From JBFGCT01 sp041581055 (GTDB lineage Bacteria; Actinomycetota; Acidimicrobiia; Acidimicrobiales; Ilumatobacteraceae), in assembly GCA_041581055.1 (NCBI GenBank), contig JBFGCT010000139.1:1-10914 (forward strand): 10,914 nucleotides of DNA, given 5' to 3'. Below are positions 1-6,336 of the stretch, one piece after another (positions within the stretch are counted from its first letter, which is position 1; every line of letters begins with the position of its first letter). Position numbers and translations under genes: made by a program. Below the pieces are notes generated by a model, which was given only the letters and a program-made list of their open reading frames with translations, was not told the DNA's origin and did no database searches.

Positions 1-342
1 CCCGTCGTGGGAGTCCCGGACGCCCGTGCCGATCGAGTGCAGCGACGCGATCTCCAGGCCGGCCGACTCGGCCTCGGCCCGCCACAGGTTGACCAGGCCC
101 TGCCGCAGCGACGGGTCGTCGAGCAGGTCGGCGCCGTCGAGCGTGAGCACGACGTTGTCGATGTGCACCGGCTCGATCTTGTCGAGGTCGACCACGTCGC
201 CTCCCAGTTCGCCGTCGAGCATGACCACCACGGGGCCGTCGCCGTTCGACTCCCCGCCGACGAAGCCGTAGCGCACGAGCGGATAGCCGTCGTCGCCGGT
301 CGTGGCGTACCGGATCCGGTCCCCGTGGTGGAACGACGTCAT
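1..342 (-). CDS. Unrecognised protein, 5' portion only (3' end off window)
   Basis: An open frame of 114 codons starts at ATG 342-340 and reads to the window edge without a stop. The start overlaps the stop of the serine hydrolase gene upstream as ATGA, which implies translational coupling, and third codon positions are strongly G/C. The visible protein begins MTSFHHGDRIRYATTGDDG and has a beta-rich N-terminal part (about residues 1-65) with a repeated V-V-M-L-D-G / V-V-D-L-D-K pattern. A more helical stretch follows, with LWRAEAESAGLEIASLHS near residues 87-104. The N-terminal part could be a small beta-barrel, but I do not recognise the family and assign no function. It is the third gene of a probable DAHP synthase - hydrolase - this gene unit. 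A plus-strand open frame across the same bases is a GC-driven shadow. Confidence 0.7.
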   Translation of the reverse strand, partial: MTSFHHGDRIRYATTGDDGYPLVRYGFVGGESNGDGPVVVMLDGELGGDVVDLDKIEPVHIDNVVLTLDGADLLDDPSLRQGLVNLWRAEAESAGLEIASLHSIGTGVRDSHDG

Positions 343-1172
343 CTCGATCCGGCTCCGGCGAATTGCCCCAGCACGGCGTCGGACAGCTCCCGCCACCGTC
401 GCAACGCGGTCGCCCCCCACTCGTCGAAGGGCCGGTCGGTCAGCGCGACGAGTCCGATCGCGGCGTCCGGGTCGATCCACATCATCGTCCCGCTGCCCCC
501 GAAGTGGCCGAACGTCGCGCGGCTGTTGCCCGATCCGGTCCAGTGCGGGTGTTTGTCCCCACGCACCTCGAATCCCAATCCCCAAGGGGACACCTCGAAG
601 CGACCCACGCCTGGAACGATACCGCCCAGTGTGGGGTACTGCGTGCGAACCGCGTCATCGGCGGTGGCGGGCGAGATCAGCGTCGGCGCCCGCACCTCGG
701 CGATGAACCGGGTGACGTCGCGCGCCGTGCTCCAGATCCCGTGGGCCGGCGACCCCCTGAGCGATGTGGCGCTCATGCCGAGCGGCTCGATCACGCCGAG
801 CCGGAGGTACTCCTCGAACGGCATTCCGGCGGCGGCGGCGATGGCGGCGGCGACCAGCTCGAAGCCGGCGTTGGAGTAGATCCGCGTGCGCTCGGGGGCG
901 GCGATCGGCGTGGTCCCCTCGGTGGGGTAGCCGCCGGCGTGGCTGAGGAGGTGGCGCAGCGTGCACCCGGGCTGGCCGATCGGCGAGTCGAGCGACAGCA
1001 CGCCCTCCTCGACGGCGATCAGTGCCGCCCAGGCGACGATCGGCTTGCTGATCGAGGCCAGCCGGAACTCGTGGTCGACGTCCCCGAACGAGTCGAGGAG
1101 GCCGCCCGACCCGACGACCGCCGCGGCGACGGTGGGGACCGGCCATGACGCGGTGAGCTCGAGCGCGGGCAT
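339..1172 (-). CDS. Serine hydrolase, beta-lactamase/class C-type fold (Beta-lactamase family PF00144)
   Basis: This 277-aa protein carries the three active-site signatures of the penicillin-binding/class C beta-lactamase superfamily: S-I-S-K at residues 40-43 (nucleophile Ser40, Lys43), Y-S-N at 99-101 and H-F-G at 223-225. The LRHLLSHAGGYP segment (72-83) is also typical of the family. There is no signal peptide or membrane segment, so a cytoplasmic esterase, amidase or peptidase activity is more likely than secreted antibiotic resistance; the substrate cannot be told. At 277 aa it is short for the family (usually 350-450), with the SxxK unusually near the N-terminus. Start ATG 1172 is 25 nt downstream of the DAHP synthase stop and lacks a clear Shine-Dalgarno. 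Its stop overlaps the next start (ATGA, 339-342). It probably belongs to the aroG transcript, but no metabolic link to the shikimate pathway is evident. Confidence 0.88.
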   Translation of the reverse strand: MPALELTASWPVPTVAAAVVGSGGLLDSFGDVDHEFRLASISKPIVAWAALIAVEEGVLSLDSPIGQPGCTLRHLLSHAGGYPTEGTTPIAAPERTRIYSNAGFELVAAAIAAAAGMPFEEYLRLGVIEPLGMSATSLRGSPAHGIWSTARDVTRFIAEVRAPTLISPATADDAVRTQYPTLGGIVPGVGRFEVSPWGLGFEVRGDKHPHWTGSGNSRATFGHFGGSGTMMWIDPDAAIGLVALTDRPFDEWGATALRRWRELSDAVLGQFAGAGSR

Positions 1173-1197
1173 CGGCGCCGTCCGACCGGTCGCCCGG

Positions 1198-2556
1198 TCA
1201 GGTGAACTCGCGGATCAGCTCCGCGACCCGGAAGGCGAGGTCGACGCTCTGGCGGGCGTTCAGCCGGGGGTCGCACACCGTCTCGTATCGCCGGTCGAGG
1301 TCGGAGTCCAACACCGCGTCGCCGCCGCCGAGGCACTCGGTGACGTTCTCGCCGGTCAGCTCGACGTGGATGCCGCCGGGCCACGTGCCCTCCGCCCGGT
1401 GGGCGCGGACGAAGCCGGCGATCTCGCGCACGATGTCGTCGAAGTGGCGGGTCTTGACGCCGTTCGTCGTGCTGAACGTGTTGCCGTGCATCGGGTCGCA
1501 GGTCCACACCACGGGATGGCCGGCGTCGGTGACGGCGCGCAGCAGCGGCCGCAACCCGGCCTCGATGCCGTCGGCCCCCATCCGGCTGATGAGGGTCAGC
1601 CGACCCGGGATCCGCGACGGGTTGAACACCTCGCACAGTTCGAGGAGATAGTCGGCGCCCGTCGTCGGGCCGATCTTGCAGCCGATCGGGTTGCCGACGC
1701 CGCGAAGGAACTCGACGTGCGCGCCGCCGAGCTCACGGGTCCGCTCGCCGACCCACAGCATGTGCGCCGAGCAATCGAACCAGTTCCCGGTCAAGGAGTC
1801 CTTGCGCGTCAGCGCCTCCTCGTAGCCGAGGATCAGCGCCTCGTGGCAGGTGTACACGTCGACCTCGGACAGGTTGGCGTTCGACTCGGTCTCGATGCCG
1901 CAGGCCCGCATGAACGCCAGGGCGCGGTCGATCTCGCCGGCGAGCGCCTCGTAGCGCCGTCCGGCGGGGCTGCTGGTGACGAACTCCTGGGTCCACGAGT
2001 GGACGCGCGACAGGTCCGCGAAGCCGCCCTTGGTGAAGGCGCGCAGCAGGTTGAGCGTCGACGCCGACTGGTGGTAGGCCTGCACGAGCCGCTCGGGGTT
2101 GGGAACCCGGGCCGCCTCGGAGGCGGTCGGGTCGTTGACGATGTGGCCGCGGAACGACGGCAGGTCGAGCTCGCCGACGCGCTCGGTGTCGGCCGACCGG
2201 GGCTTGGCGAACTGGCCGGCCATGCGCCCGACCTTGACGACGGGGACGCCGATCGAGTACGTGAGCACGACCGCCATCTGGAGGATGACCCGCAGCTTCT
2301 CGCGGATGTTGTCGGCGGAGAAGTCCTCGAAGGTCTCGGCGCAATCACCGGCTTGCAGGAGGAACGCGTTGCCCGCCGCCACCTGGGCGAGCTCGGACTG
2401 CAACGACCTGGCCTCGCCGGCGAAGACGAGCGGTGGCATCGCCGCCACCTGCTTGAGGGCCTGGTCGAGCGCGCTCAGGTCCGGCCACTGCGGCTGCTGG
2501 CCGGCGGGTCGGTCCTGCCACGACGACGGCTGCCAGTCGGCACGGGTGTTCGACAT
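1198..2556 (-). CDS. aroG: Class II 3-deoxy-7-phosphoheptulonate (DAHP) synthase
   Basis: This enzyme condenses phosphoenolpyruvate and erythrose-4-phosphate to DAHP, the first committed step toward chorismate and aromatic amino acids, in the cytoplasm. The 452-aa protein is a full-length class II (plant/Mycobacterium-type) enzyme. The metal ligands are in place: Cys72 in QAGDCAE, His357 in DPMHGN, Glu399 in HVELTGEN and Asp429 in DPRLNA. So are the substrate-binding residues Arg111 (KVGRMAGQFAKPRS), Lys294 and Arg325. These line up with the M. tuberculosis enzyme at constant offsets of 15 residues (N-terminal half) and 12 (C-terminal half), so the N-terminal extension is slightly shorter. 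Start ATG 2556 has no Shine-Dalgarno but sits 7 nt after a TANNNT box, suggesting leaderless translation. The serine hydrolase gene follows after 25 nt. Family assignment is secure; the symbol follows mycobacterial usage. Confidence 0.97.
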   Translation of the reverse strand: MSNTRADWQPSSWQDRPAGQQPQWPDLSALDQALKQVAAMPPLVFAGEARSLQSELAQVAAGNAFLLQAGDCAETFEDFSADNIREKLRVILQMAVVLTYSIGVPVVKVGRMAGQFAKPRSADTERVGELDLPSFRGHIVNDPTASEAARVPNPERLVQAYHQSASTLNLLRAFTKGGFADLSRVHSWTQEFVTSSPAGRRYEALAGEIDRALAFMRACGIETESNANLSEVDVYTCHEALILGYEEALTRKDSLTGNWFDCSAHMLWVGERTRELGGAHVEFLRGVGNPIGCKIGPTTGADYLLELCEVFNPSRIPGRLTLISRMGADGIEAGLRPLLRAVTDAGHPVVWTCDPMHGNTFSTTNGVKTRHFDDIVREIAGFVRAHRAEGTWPGGIHVELTGENVTECLGGGDAVLDSDLDRRYETVCDPRLNARQSVDLAFRVAELIREFT

Positions 2557-2563
2557 GCCGGCC

Positions 2564-2569
2564 AGGCTA
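2564..2569 (-). promoter_or_regulatory. Candidate -10 box (TAGCCT) for leaderless aroG
   Basis: Read on the minus strand, TAGCCT matches the actinobacterial TANNNT -10 and ends 7 nt before the aroG ATG, the distance expected if transcription starts at or next to the start codon. There is no Shine-Dalgarno in between. No convincing -35 is seen. Motif-level evidence only. Confidence 0.4.
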
Positions 2570-2616
2570 CCGGCGCGGCGTCGCAGGCCCGGCGGCGGAA
2601 TCGAGTCGCCGCGCGC

Positions 2617-2648
2617 AGGAGCGCCCCGAGAAGACCCGAGGCGCTCCT
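2617..2648 (-). terminator. Hairpin between sigma factor and aroG genes
   Basis: AGGAGCGCC (2617-2625) and GGCGCTCCT (2640-2648) form a perfect 9-bp, GC-rich stem with a 14-nt loop. It lies 60 nt past the sigma gene stop and before the aroG promoter. In the minus direction there is no U-tract after the stem; the short T run (2648-2650) is on the plus-strand side. It is best read as a U-less terminator or 3'-end stabiliser for the sigma transcript. The rest of the 2557-2708 gap shows nothing else clear. Confidence 0.45.
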
Positions 2649-2708
2649 TTCAGTTCATTGGTGCTTCTGGCGGAGCCGAGGTTTCGTTCGAGGCCGCGAG
2701 ACGGCGCC

Positions 2709-3536
2709 TCAGACGGCGAGGATGCGCTCGGCGTCGTCACGGAGGCCGGCGACCGCGCGGCTCACCAGGCGGCGGGCGGCCTCGGCGGTGACGCCGAGTT
2801 GCTCGCCGACCTCACGGAAGCTCTTCCGCTCGCCGTCGACGAGGCCGAAGCGGGCTTCGACCGCGAACCGGGCGCGCGGCTCGAGCGTGCCGAGCAGCTC
2901 GTCGAGCAGGTCGCTGTCGACCAGCGTCATGACGTGGTCCTCGGGGGTCCCGTCGCCGTTGGCCATCAGGTCGCCGAGGGTGGCGTCGCCATCGTCGCCG
3001 ACCGTCTTGTCGAGGCTGACCGGCGTGGTCAGGCGGTGCAGCTCGGCGTTGGTCTGGTCGAGCGTCTCGCCGTCGCCCGACGCCTGGCGCAGCGCGGCGC
3101 GCAGGCTGGCGGAGCGGTCGCCGGGAATGCGGATCAGGCTGGCCTTCTGGTCGAGCGCCCGGCCGATGGCCTGACGGATCCAGAACGTGGCGTAGGTCGA
3201 GAACTTGAACCCGCGCCGCCAGTCGAACTTTTCGACGGCGTGCTCCAGGCCTAGGTTGCCCTCCTGGATGAGGTCGAGCAGGTCCATGCCCTGGGGGAGG
3301 GGGTAGCGGCGGGCGATGCTCACCACGAGGCGGAGGTTGGACCGGATGAAGCGGTCCTTGGCGGTGGCGGCAGCGGCGACCTTCGCCTTGAGCGCCGCGG
3401 ACTTCTTGCCTGCCTCGAGTTGCTCGGCGGCCTCCCGGCCGGCTTCGATGACGCGCGACAGCTCGCGCTCATCCTCGGCGGTGAGCAGTGCCACCTTGCC
3501 GATATCGTTGAGGTACAGACCGATGGAATCATTCAT
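2709..3536 (-). CDS. RNA polymerase sigma-70 family factor (RpoD/SigA-like, group 2 type)
   Basis: This 275-aa sigma factor directs promoter recognition by RNA polymerase. Region 1.2 is at residues 3-33 (SIGLYLNDIGKVALLTAEDE). Region 2 is at about 60-130 (NLRLVVSIARRY, DLIQEGNLGLEHAVEKFD, FKFSTYATFWIRQAI), with the -10-reading W/Q positions kept. Region 3 is short, and region 4 is at about 215-270. It lacks region 1.1, as non-essential group 2 factors do. I chose ATG 3536 because the family begins just before the 'xYLxxIGK' segment; an open frame continues upstream to 3737 but that part is not protein-like. The usual region 4.2 recognition helix (T-R-E-R-I/V-R-Q-I-E) reads T-A-E-A-A-R-R-L-V here (250-258), so -35 specificity is probably altered. 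It is divergent from nadD and separated from aroG by a hairpin. Which housekeeping or alternative regulon it serves cannot be told. Confidence 0.92.
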   Translation of the reverse strand: MNDSIGLYLNDIGKVALLTAEDERELSRVIEAGREAAEQLEAGKKSAALKAKVAAAATAKDRFIRSNLRLVVSIARRYPLPQGMDLLDLIQEGNLGLEHAVEKFDWRRGFKFSTYATFWIRQAIGRALDQKASLIRIPGDRSASLRAALRQASGDGETLDQTNAELHRLTTPVSLDKTVGDDGDATLGDLMANGDGTPEDHVMTLVDSDLLDELLGTLEPRARFAVEARFGLVDGERKSFREVGEQLGVTAEAARRLVSRAVAGLRDDAERILAV

Positions 3537-3582
3537 GATGCTTCGTACAACCATTCGTTGTCGTGGGAATTCCGGGCGAGCC

Positions 3583-3600
3583 TTGTGCCGCATGGCACAA
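3583..3600. promoter_or_regulatory. CRP/FNR-type palindrome upstream of the sigma gene
   Basis: TTGTGCC and GGCACAA form a perfect 7-bp inverted repeat with a 4-nt spacer. The core TGTG-N8-CACA has exactly the spacing of CRP/GlxR/FNR-family operators (TGTGA-N6-TCACA), though the fifth base of each half is C/G rather than A/T. It lies 46 nt upstream of the sigma start codon and downstream of the candidate promoter, so binding there could block elongation, or it may act at a promoter I do not see. It could instead be an RNA hairpin. Confidence 0.45.
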
Positions 3601-3669
3601 CCGAGAGCAACCGGGTGGTTCGTGGACCCTCGCCAGGCGTGAATCTGAGGCGGGTGAACGGAGCGGCGG

Positions 3670-3698
3670 ACGCTAACGGGGAGCGATCTCGTTGTGAA
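3670..3698 (-). promoter_or_regulatory. Candidate promoter for the sigma gene
   Basis: On the minus strand, TTCACA (3698-3693), a 17-nt spacer and TAGCGT (3675-3670) fit a sigma-70 promoter: five of six -35 matches and a TANNNT -10. Transcription would begin near 3663, giving a 5' leader of about 125 nt that contains the 3583-3600 palindrome. A perfect TTGACA also occurs at 3759-3754, but has no -10 at a suitable distance. Confidence 0.4.
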
Positions 3699-3758
3699 AT
3701 CGAACTCGATCCGGTATGGGGGGTCTTCGGGGAACAACTCACAGTAACAGACGTGTCA

Positions 3759-3780
3759 AGCACCCGAGGGGTCGGGTGCT
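3759..3780. repeat. Perfect 9-bp inverted repeat in the sigma/nadD divergent region
   Basis: AGCACCCGA (3759-3767) and TCGGGTGCT (3772-3780) are separated by GGGG. It sits 38 nt before the nadD start and 24 nt before its candidate -10 box, about where a -35 or an activator/repressor site would be. There is no T-run on either side, so a terminator is unlikely. An operator is the better reading, because the candidate nadD transcript starts downstream of it. Confidence 0.5.
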
Positions 3781-3803
3781 CGGAAAACGCGTAGAACCCC
3801 TCC

Positions 3804-3809
3804 TAGAGT
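3804..3809 (+). promoter_or_regulatory. Candidate -10 box (TAGAGT) for leaderless nadD
   Basis: TAGAGT matches TANNNT and ends 8 nt before the GTG start of nadD, so the transcript would begin at or just before the start codon. No Shine-Dalgarno is present. It would drive the whole nadD-LCP-rsfS unit. Confidence 0.45.
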
Positions 3810-3817
3810 GGTACCTC

Positions 3818-4423
3818 GTGCCCGAATCTGCCCGCACCATCCGCCGCGTCGGGCTGTTCGGTGGCACGTTCGACCCGCCGCACGTCGGGCATCTCGTCAC
3901 CGCGGTCAACGTGCGGCACGCCCTTGACCTCGATCTCGTCGTGTTGATGGTGGCGAACGTTCCCTGGCAGAAGGAGGGCACGCGCCCGATCACGCCGGCC
4001 TGCGACCGGCTGGCGATGGTCGAGGCCGCGGTCGCCGACGTTCCCGGTCTCGTGCCGGGCTCGATCGAGATCGACCACGGCGGCAACAGCTACACCGCGG
4101 ACACGCTGGCGGCGCTGGGCGGGCGATACCCGTCGGCTTCGCTGTTCACGATCGTCGGCGACGACGCCGCCGCCGGGCTGCGGACGTGGGCGCGGTCCGA
4201 CGAGGTGGTCGCCCAGTCGTCGCTCGTCGTCGTCGACCGCCCGGGCGACCCGGTCGAGTTGCCCGACGACCTCGACTGGATCAGGGTCGAGGTGCCGCGG
4301 CTGGAGGTCTCGAGCACGGACTTGCGGGCGCGGTTCTCCGACGGGCGGCCGCTCGACTACCTCGTGACCCAGCCGGTGCTCGACGTGATCGCCCGCCGCT
4401 CCCTGTACCAGGCCGCGCCGTGA
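3818..4423 (+). CDS. nadD: Nicotinate-nucleotide adenylyltransferase NadD
   Basis: NadD transfers AMP from ATP to nicotinate mononucleotide to give deamido-NAD, the shared late step of NAD biosynthesis in the cytoplasm. The 201-aa protein has the nucleotidyltransferase signature GGTFDPPHVGH at residues 15-25 (HxGH-type ATP site) and the C-terminal S-S-T-D-L-R (165-170), equivalent to the ISSTxIR motif. PWQKEG supplies the substrate loop. I chose GTG 3818 because it follows the candidate -10 box, gives the usual family length of about 200 aa, and the in-frame upstream extension to 3716 crosses the hairpin and is not protein-like. The stop overlaps the next gene's GTG (GTGA, 4420-4423). The order nadD, LCP-type gene, rsfS is common in Actinobacteria. 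Confidence 0.95.
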   Translation: MPESARTIRRVGLFGGTFDPPHVGHLVTAVNVRHALDLDLVVLMVANVPWQKEGTRPITPACDRLAMVEAAVADVPGLVPGSIEIDHGGNSYTADTLAALGGRYPSASLFTIVGDDAAAGLRTWARSDEVVAQSSLVVVDRPGDPVELPDDLDWIRVEVPRLEVSSTDLRARFSDGRPLDYLVTQPVLDVIARRSLYQAAP

Positions 4424-5679
4424 CGGCACTTCGGAGCCGCCGCCGTCGGCGCACCCTGATCGCCGCGTTCCTGGCGACGGTGCTGATGGTGATCGCGATC
4501 GCCGCCACGATCGTCGGCGCGTTCACGCTCCGCGACTCCGAGGAGGGCGAGCGGGTCGGCGTCGACACCCGGCCGGTCGTCACGTTCCCGACGACGCCGA
4601 ACCTGGCGCTCGCCGTCGCCGACGACGACGGTCGGCTGGCCTCGCTCGTCGTCGCCACGCTGTTGCCCGAGGGCCGCGGCGGCAGCGTGGCGATCGTGCC
4701 GGTCAACGCCGACGCGAGCGTCGGTCTCGGGCCGACGCGCCAGCCGATCAACACCGTCTTCAGCGTCGACGACCCCGAGGGGTTCGCGGCGGTCGTCGAG
4801 TCGCTCCTGTCGATCACGATCGAGCGCCTCGAGGTCGTCGACGCCGCCCGCCTGTCGGAGTTGCTGGCGCCGCTCGCCCCGATCGACGTCGTCCTGCCCG
4901 AGGACGTCGTCGACTCCAGCGCGGACGGTTCCGGGATCGTCGTCGCCGCGGGCGAGCAGACGCTTCGGCTGCCGGTCTTGGTCGAGGCGCTCACGGCGAT
5001 CGACGACAGCGGTGAGGCGCACGACCACCACCCGACGACCGTTGAGCTGTGGTCGGGCGTTCACGCCAACGTCCCGCTCGAGGTCGGCGCGCTGGCGCCG
5101 GCTGCCGACGGTGACGAGCCCCCGCCCGCCAGCACCGACGAGTTCCTGGCGCGGCTGTGGTCGGGACCGGTGATGGTCCGCGACCTCGACGTCGATCCGG
5201 GCCTGGCGGCGCTCGCCGAGAACCCCGACGATCTCGACCTCGTCGTGATCGACCGCCGCGACTCGCTGCTCGTGTTCACGCAGGTGTCGCCGTCGCTCGT
5301 GTCGACGCCGAACGAGGGGTTGATCTTCCGGCTCGAGGTCCGCTACTCCGACGACCAGCTCGCGGCGGCCGGGAGTCGGTTCTCGTCGCGGTCGCAGGTC
5401 TCGCGGACCCTCGTCGGCGAGCTGCTGTTCTTCTCCGCCAACGTCGTGTCGGTCGACCCGACCGGGGCCGCGGCGGGAGCGCCGTCGGTCACCCGCGTCG
5501 AGGTCGCCGAGGAGCGGTTCGTCGACGATATCCGCCAGTTCGCCCCGCTGATCTTCGGCGAGGCCGACGTCGTGGTCGCGGAGACGTTGCTCGACGGGGT
5601 CGACGTGGTGGTCAAGCTCGGCACGGGTTATCTGGACGTTCAGCGGGAGCGGTCCGGCGATACGGTTGAGGGTGAATGA
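4420..5679 (+). CDS. Membrane-anchored degenerate LCP/LytR_C-domain protein
   Basis: This 419-aa protein has a basic N-terminus (RSRRRRR) and one transmembrane segment at about residues 12-36, placing the rest outside the cell. Residues about 61-240 resemble an LCP (LytR-CpsA-Psr) domain in pattern: a strand pair around LASLVVATLLPEG and SVAIVPVNAD, then INTVFSVDDPEG and ITIERLEVVDAARLSELL. The last 120 residues resemble LytR_C, ending in KLGTGYLDV (399-407). LCP enzymes attach glycopolymers to peptidoglycan, using conserved Arg and Asp residues that bind the polyprenyl pyrophosphate. Here the usual S-x-P-R-D reads V-P-V-N (93-96) and the surrounding Arg/Asp set is not evident, so ligase activity is doubtful. 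Start GTG 4420 overlaps the nadD stop and the stop overlaps rsfS (ATGA). The position between nadD and rsfS, where LCP genes commonly sit, supports the family call. Confidence 0.82.
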   Translation: MTALRSRRRRRTLIAAFLATVLMVIAIAATIVGAFTLRDSEEGERVGVDTRPVVTFPTTPNLALAVADDDGRLASLVVATLLPEGRGGSVAIVPVNADASVGLGPTRQPINTVFSVDDPEGFAAVVESLLSITIERLEVVDAARLSELLAPLAPIDVVLPEDVVDSSADGSGIVVAAGEQTLRLPVLVEALTAIDDSGEAHDHHPTTVELWSGVHANVPLEVGALAPAADGDEPPPASTDEFLARLWSGPVMVRDLDVDPGLAALAENPDDLDLVVIDRRDSLLVFTQVSPSLVSTPNEGLIFRLEVRYSDDQLAAAGSRFSSRSQVSRTLVGELLFFSANVVSVDPTGAAAGAPSVTRVEVAEERFVDDIRQFAPLIFGEADVVVAETLLDGVDVVVKLGTGYLDVQRERSGDTVEGE

Positions 5680-6083
5680 ACGACCTGTCCGACGCGCGGC
5701 CGGCTCCCATCGACGACTCGACCGACCTGGCGGTGCTCGCCGCTCGCACCGCCGACGTCAAGAAGGCCACCGACATCGTCATCCTCGACGTCGGCGATGT
5801 GCTGTCGATCACCGGCTACTTCGTCGTCGCCAGCGCCTCGAACCGGCGCCTCGTGCGCACGGTCGCCGAGTCGATCGAGGATGCGGTGAAGGACGAGCTC
5901 GGGCGGTCGGTCGTGCGGACCGAGGGGCTGCGGGAGCAACGGTGGATCCTGCTCGACTACGGCGACGTGGTGATTCACGTGTTCGACGACGAGATGCGCG
6001 AGTTCTACGACATCGAGCGCCTGTACCGCGACGTCCCGCACGTCGAGTGGTCGTTGCGCGAGGTTTCCGACGGCACCGGTTGA
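5676..6083 (+). CDS. rsfS: Ribosome silencing factor RsfS (Iojap family)
   Basis: RsfS binds ribosomal protein uL14 on the large subunit and blocks joining of the small subunit, lowering translation under nutrient limitation. The 135-aa protein shows the family core: DIVILDVGDVLSITGYFVVAS, then SNRRLVRTVAESIED, then the C-terminal LLDYGDVVIHVFDDEMREFYDIERL. It is full length with a short N-terminal extension. Start ATG 5676 overlaps the LCP-like gene's stop (ATGA), and GAGGGTG just upstream serves as a Shine-Dalgarno, so it is co-transcribed and probably translationally coupled. Confidence 0.96.
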   Translation: MNDLSDARPAPIDDSTDLAVLAARTADVKKATDIVILDVGDVLSITGYFVVASASNRRLVRTVAESIEDAVKDELGRSVVRTEGLREQRWILLDYGDVVIHVFDDEMREFYDIERLYRDVPHVEWSLREVSDGTG

Positions 6084-6093
6084 GCTTCGCCGC

Positions 6094-6119
6094 TCGGGGT
6101 CGGTCGGGGTCGGTCGGGT
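6094..6119. repeat. Short tandem repeat (10-nt unit, about 2.6 copies) after rsfS
   Basis: TCGGGGTCGG is repeated at 6094-6103 and 6104-6113, followed by a partial copy. It lies between the rsfS stop and the tRNA promoter. No function is evident and no convincing rsfS terminator hairpin is seen. Confidence 0.5.
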
Positions 6120-6121
6120 CG

Positions 6122-6151
6122 TTGCGATGGCAGATCGGGCGGCGGTAGCGT
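6122..6151 (+). promoter_or_regulatory. Candidate promoter for tRNA-Ala
   Basis: TTGCGA (6122-6127), an 18-nt spacer and TAGCGT (6146-6151) form a sigma-70 type promoter ending 14 nt before the mature tRNA 5' end. That leaves a leader of about 7 nt for RNase P. The -10 hexamer is identical to the candidate -10 of the sigma gene. Confidence 0.55.
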
Positions 6152-6165
6152 GACGCTCCTCGCGA

Positions 6166-6238
6166 GGGGCTATAGCTCAGTTGGTAGAGCGCTTCCATGG
6201 CATGGAAGAGGTCAGGGGTTCGATTCCCCTTAGCTCCA
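6166..6238 (+). tRNA. tRNA-Ala (anticodon GGC)
   Basis: A 73-nt cloverleaf can be folded by hand. The acceptor stem is GGGGCTA with TAGCTCC and includes the G3-U70 wobble pair that identifies alanine tRNA. The D arm is GCTC/GAGC, the anticodon stem CTTCC/GGAAG with loop ATGGCAT (anticodon GGC, reading GCC/GCU), the variable loop AGGTC, and the T arm AGGGG-TTCGATT-CCCCT. The discriminator is A at 6238 and CCA is not encoded. It is the last core gene before the accessory region; no repeat of its 3' end was seen elsewhere in the window. Confidence 0.98.
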
Positions 6239-6309
6239 CACATAGGTCCTGCTCAGAAAGCATCTTCTTCCCGAGTCAGATCGGTTGAGCAATTGGGCTG
6301 ACACCTTCC

Positions 6310-6333
6310 GGGTGGGCGACACGGGTGGGCGAC
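6310..6333. repeat. Direct repeat GGGTGGGCGAC x2
   Basis: The 11-mer occurs at 6310-6320 and 6323-6333, two nt apart, just before the GCGTGGT array. Like the array, it suggests slippage-prone, non-coding sequence between the tRNA and the accessory operon. The 6239-6336 stretch holds nothing else I can name. Confidence 0.55.
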
Positions 6334-6336
6334 CAG

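Noticed and set aside
339..1172. Antibiotic-resistance beta-lactamase
   Set aside because: No signal peptide, short length and operon context with aroG; the SxxK/YSN/HxG set is shared by many esterases and peptidases.
961..3174. A 737-codon plus-strand open frame opposite the aroG and sigma genes
   Set aside because: It is a GC-driven shadow. The minus strand over the same bases encodes proteins with complete family motifs, and the plus product is low-complexity.
3537..3737. N-terminal extension of the sigma factor to an upstream ATG
   Set aside because: The extension crosses the palindrome and candidate promoter, is not protein-like, and the family starts near the MNDSIGLYL residues.
3533..3763. 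Minus-strand 76-codon frame whose stop overlaps the sigma ATG (ATGA)
   Set aside because: It begins in the hairpin upstream of the candidate sigma promoter, has poor codon bias and no protein-like features; the overlap is probably chance.
6246..6292. TGCTCA / TGAGCA inverted repeat after the tRNA as a terminator
   Set aside because: Arms are only 6 nt with about a 30-nt loop and there is no T-run.
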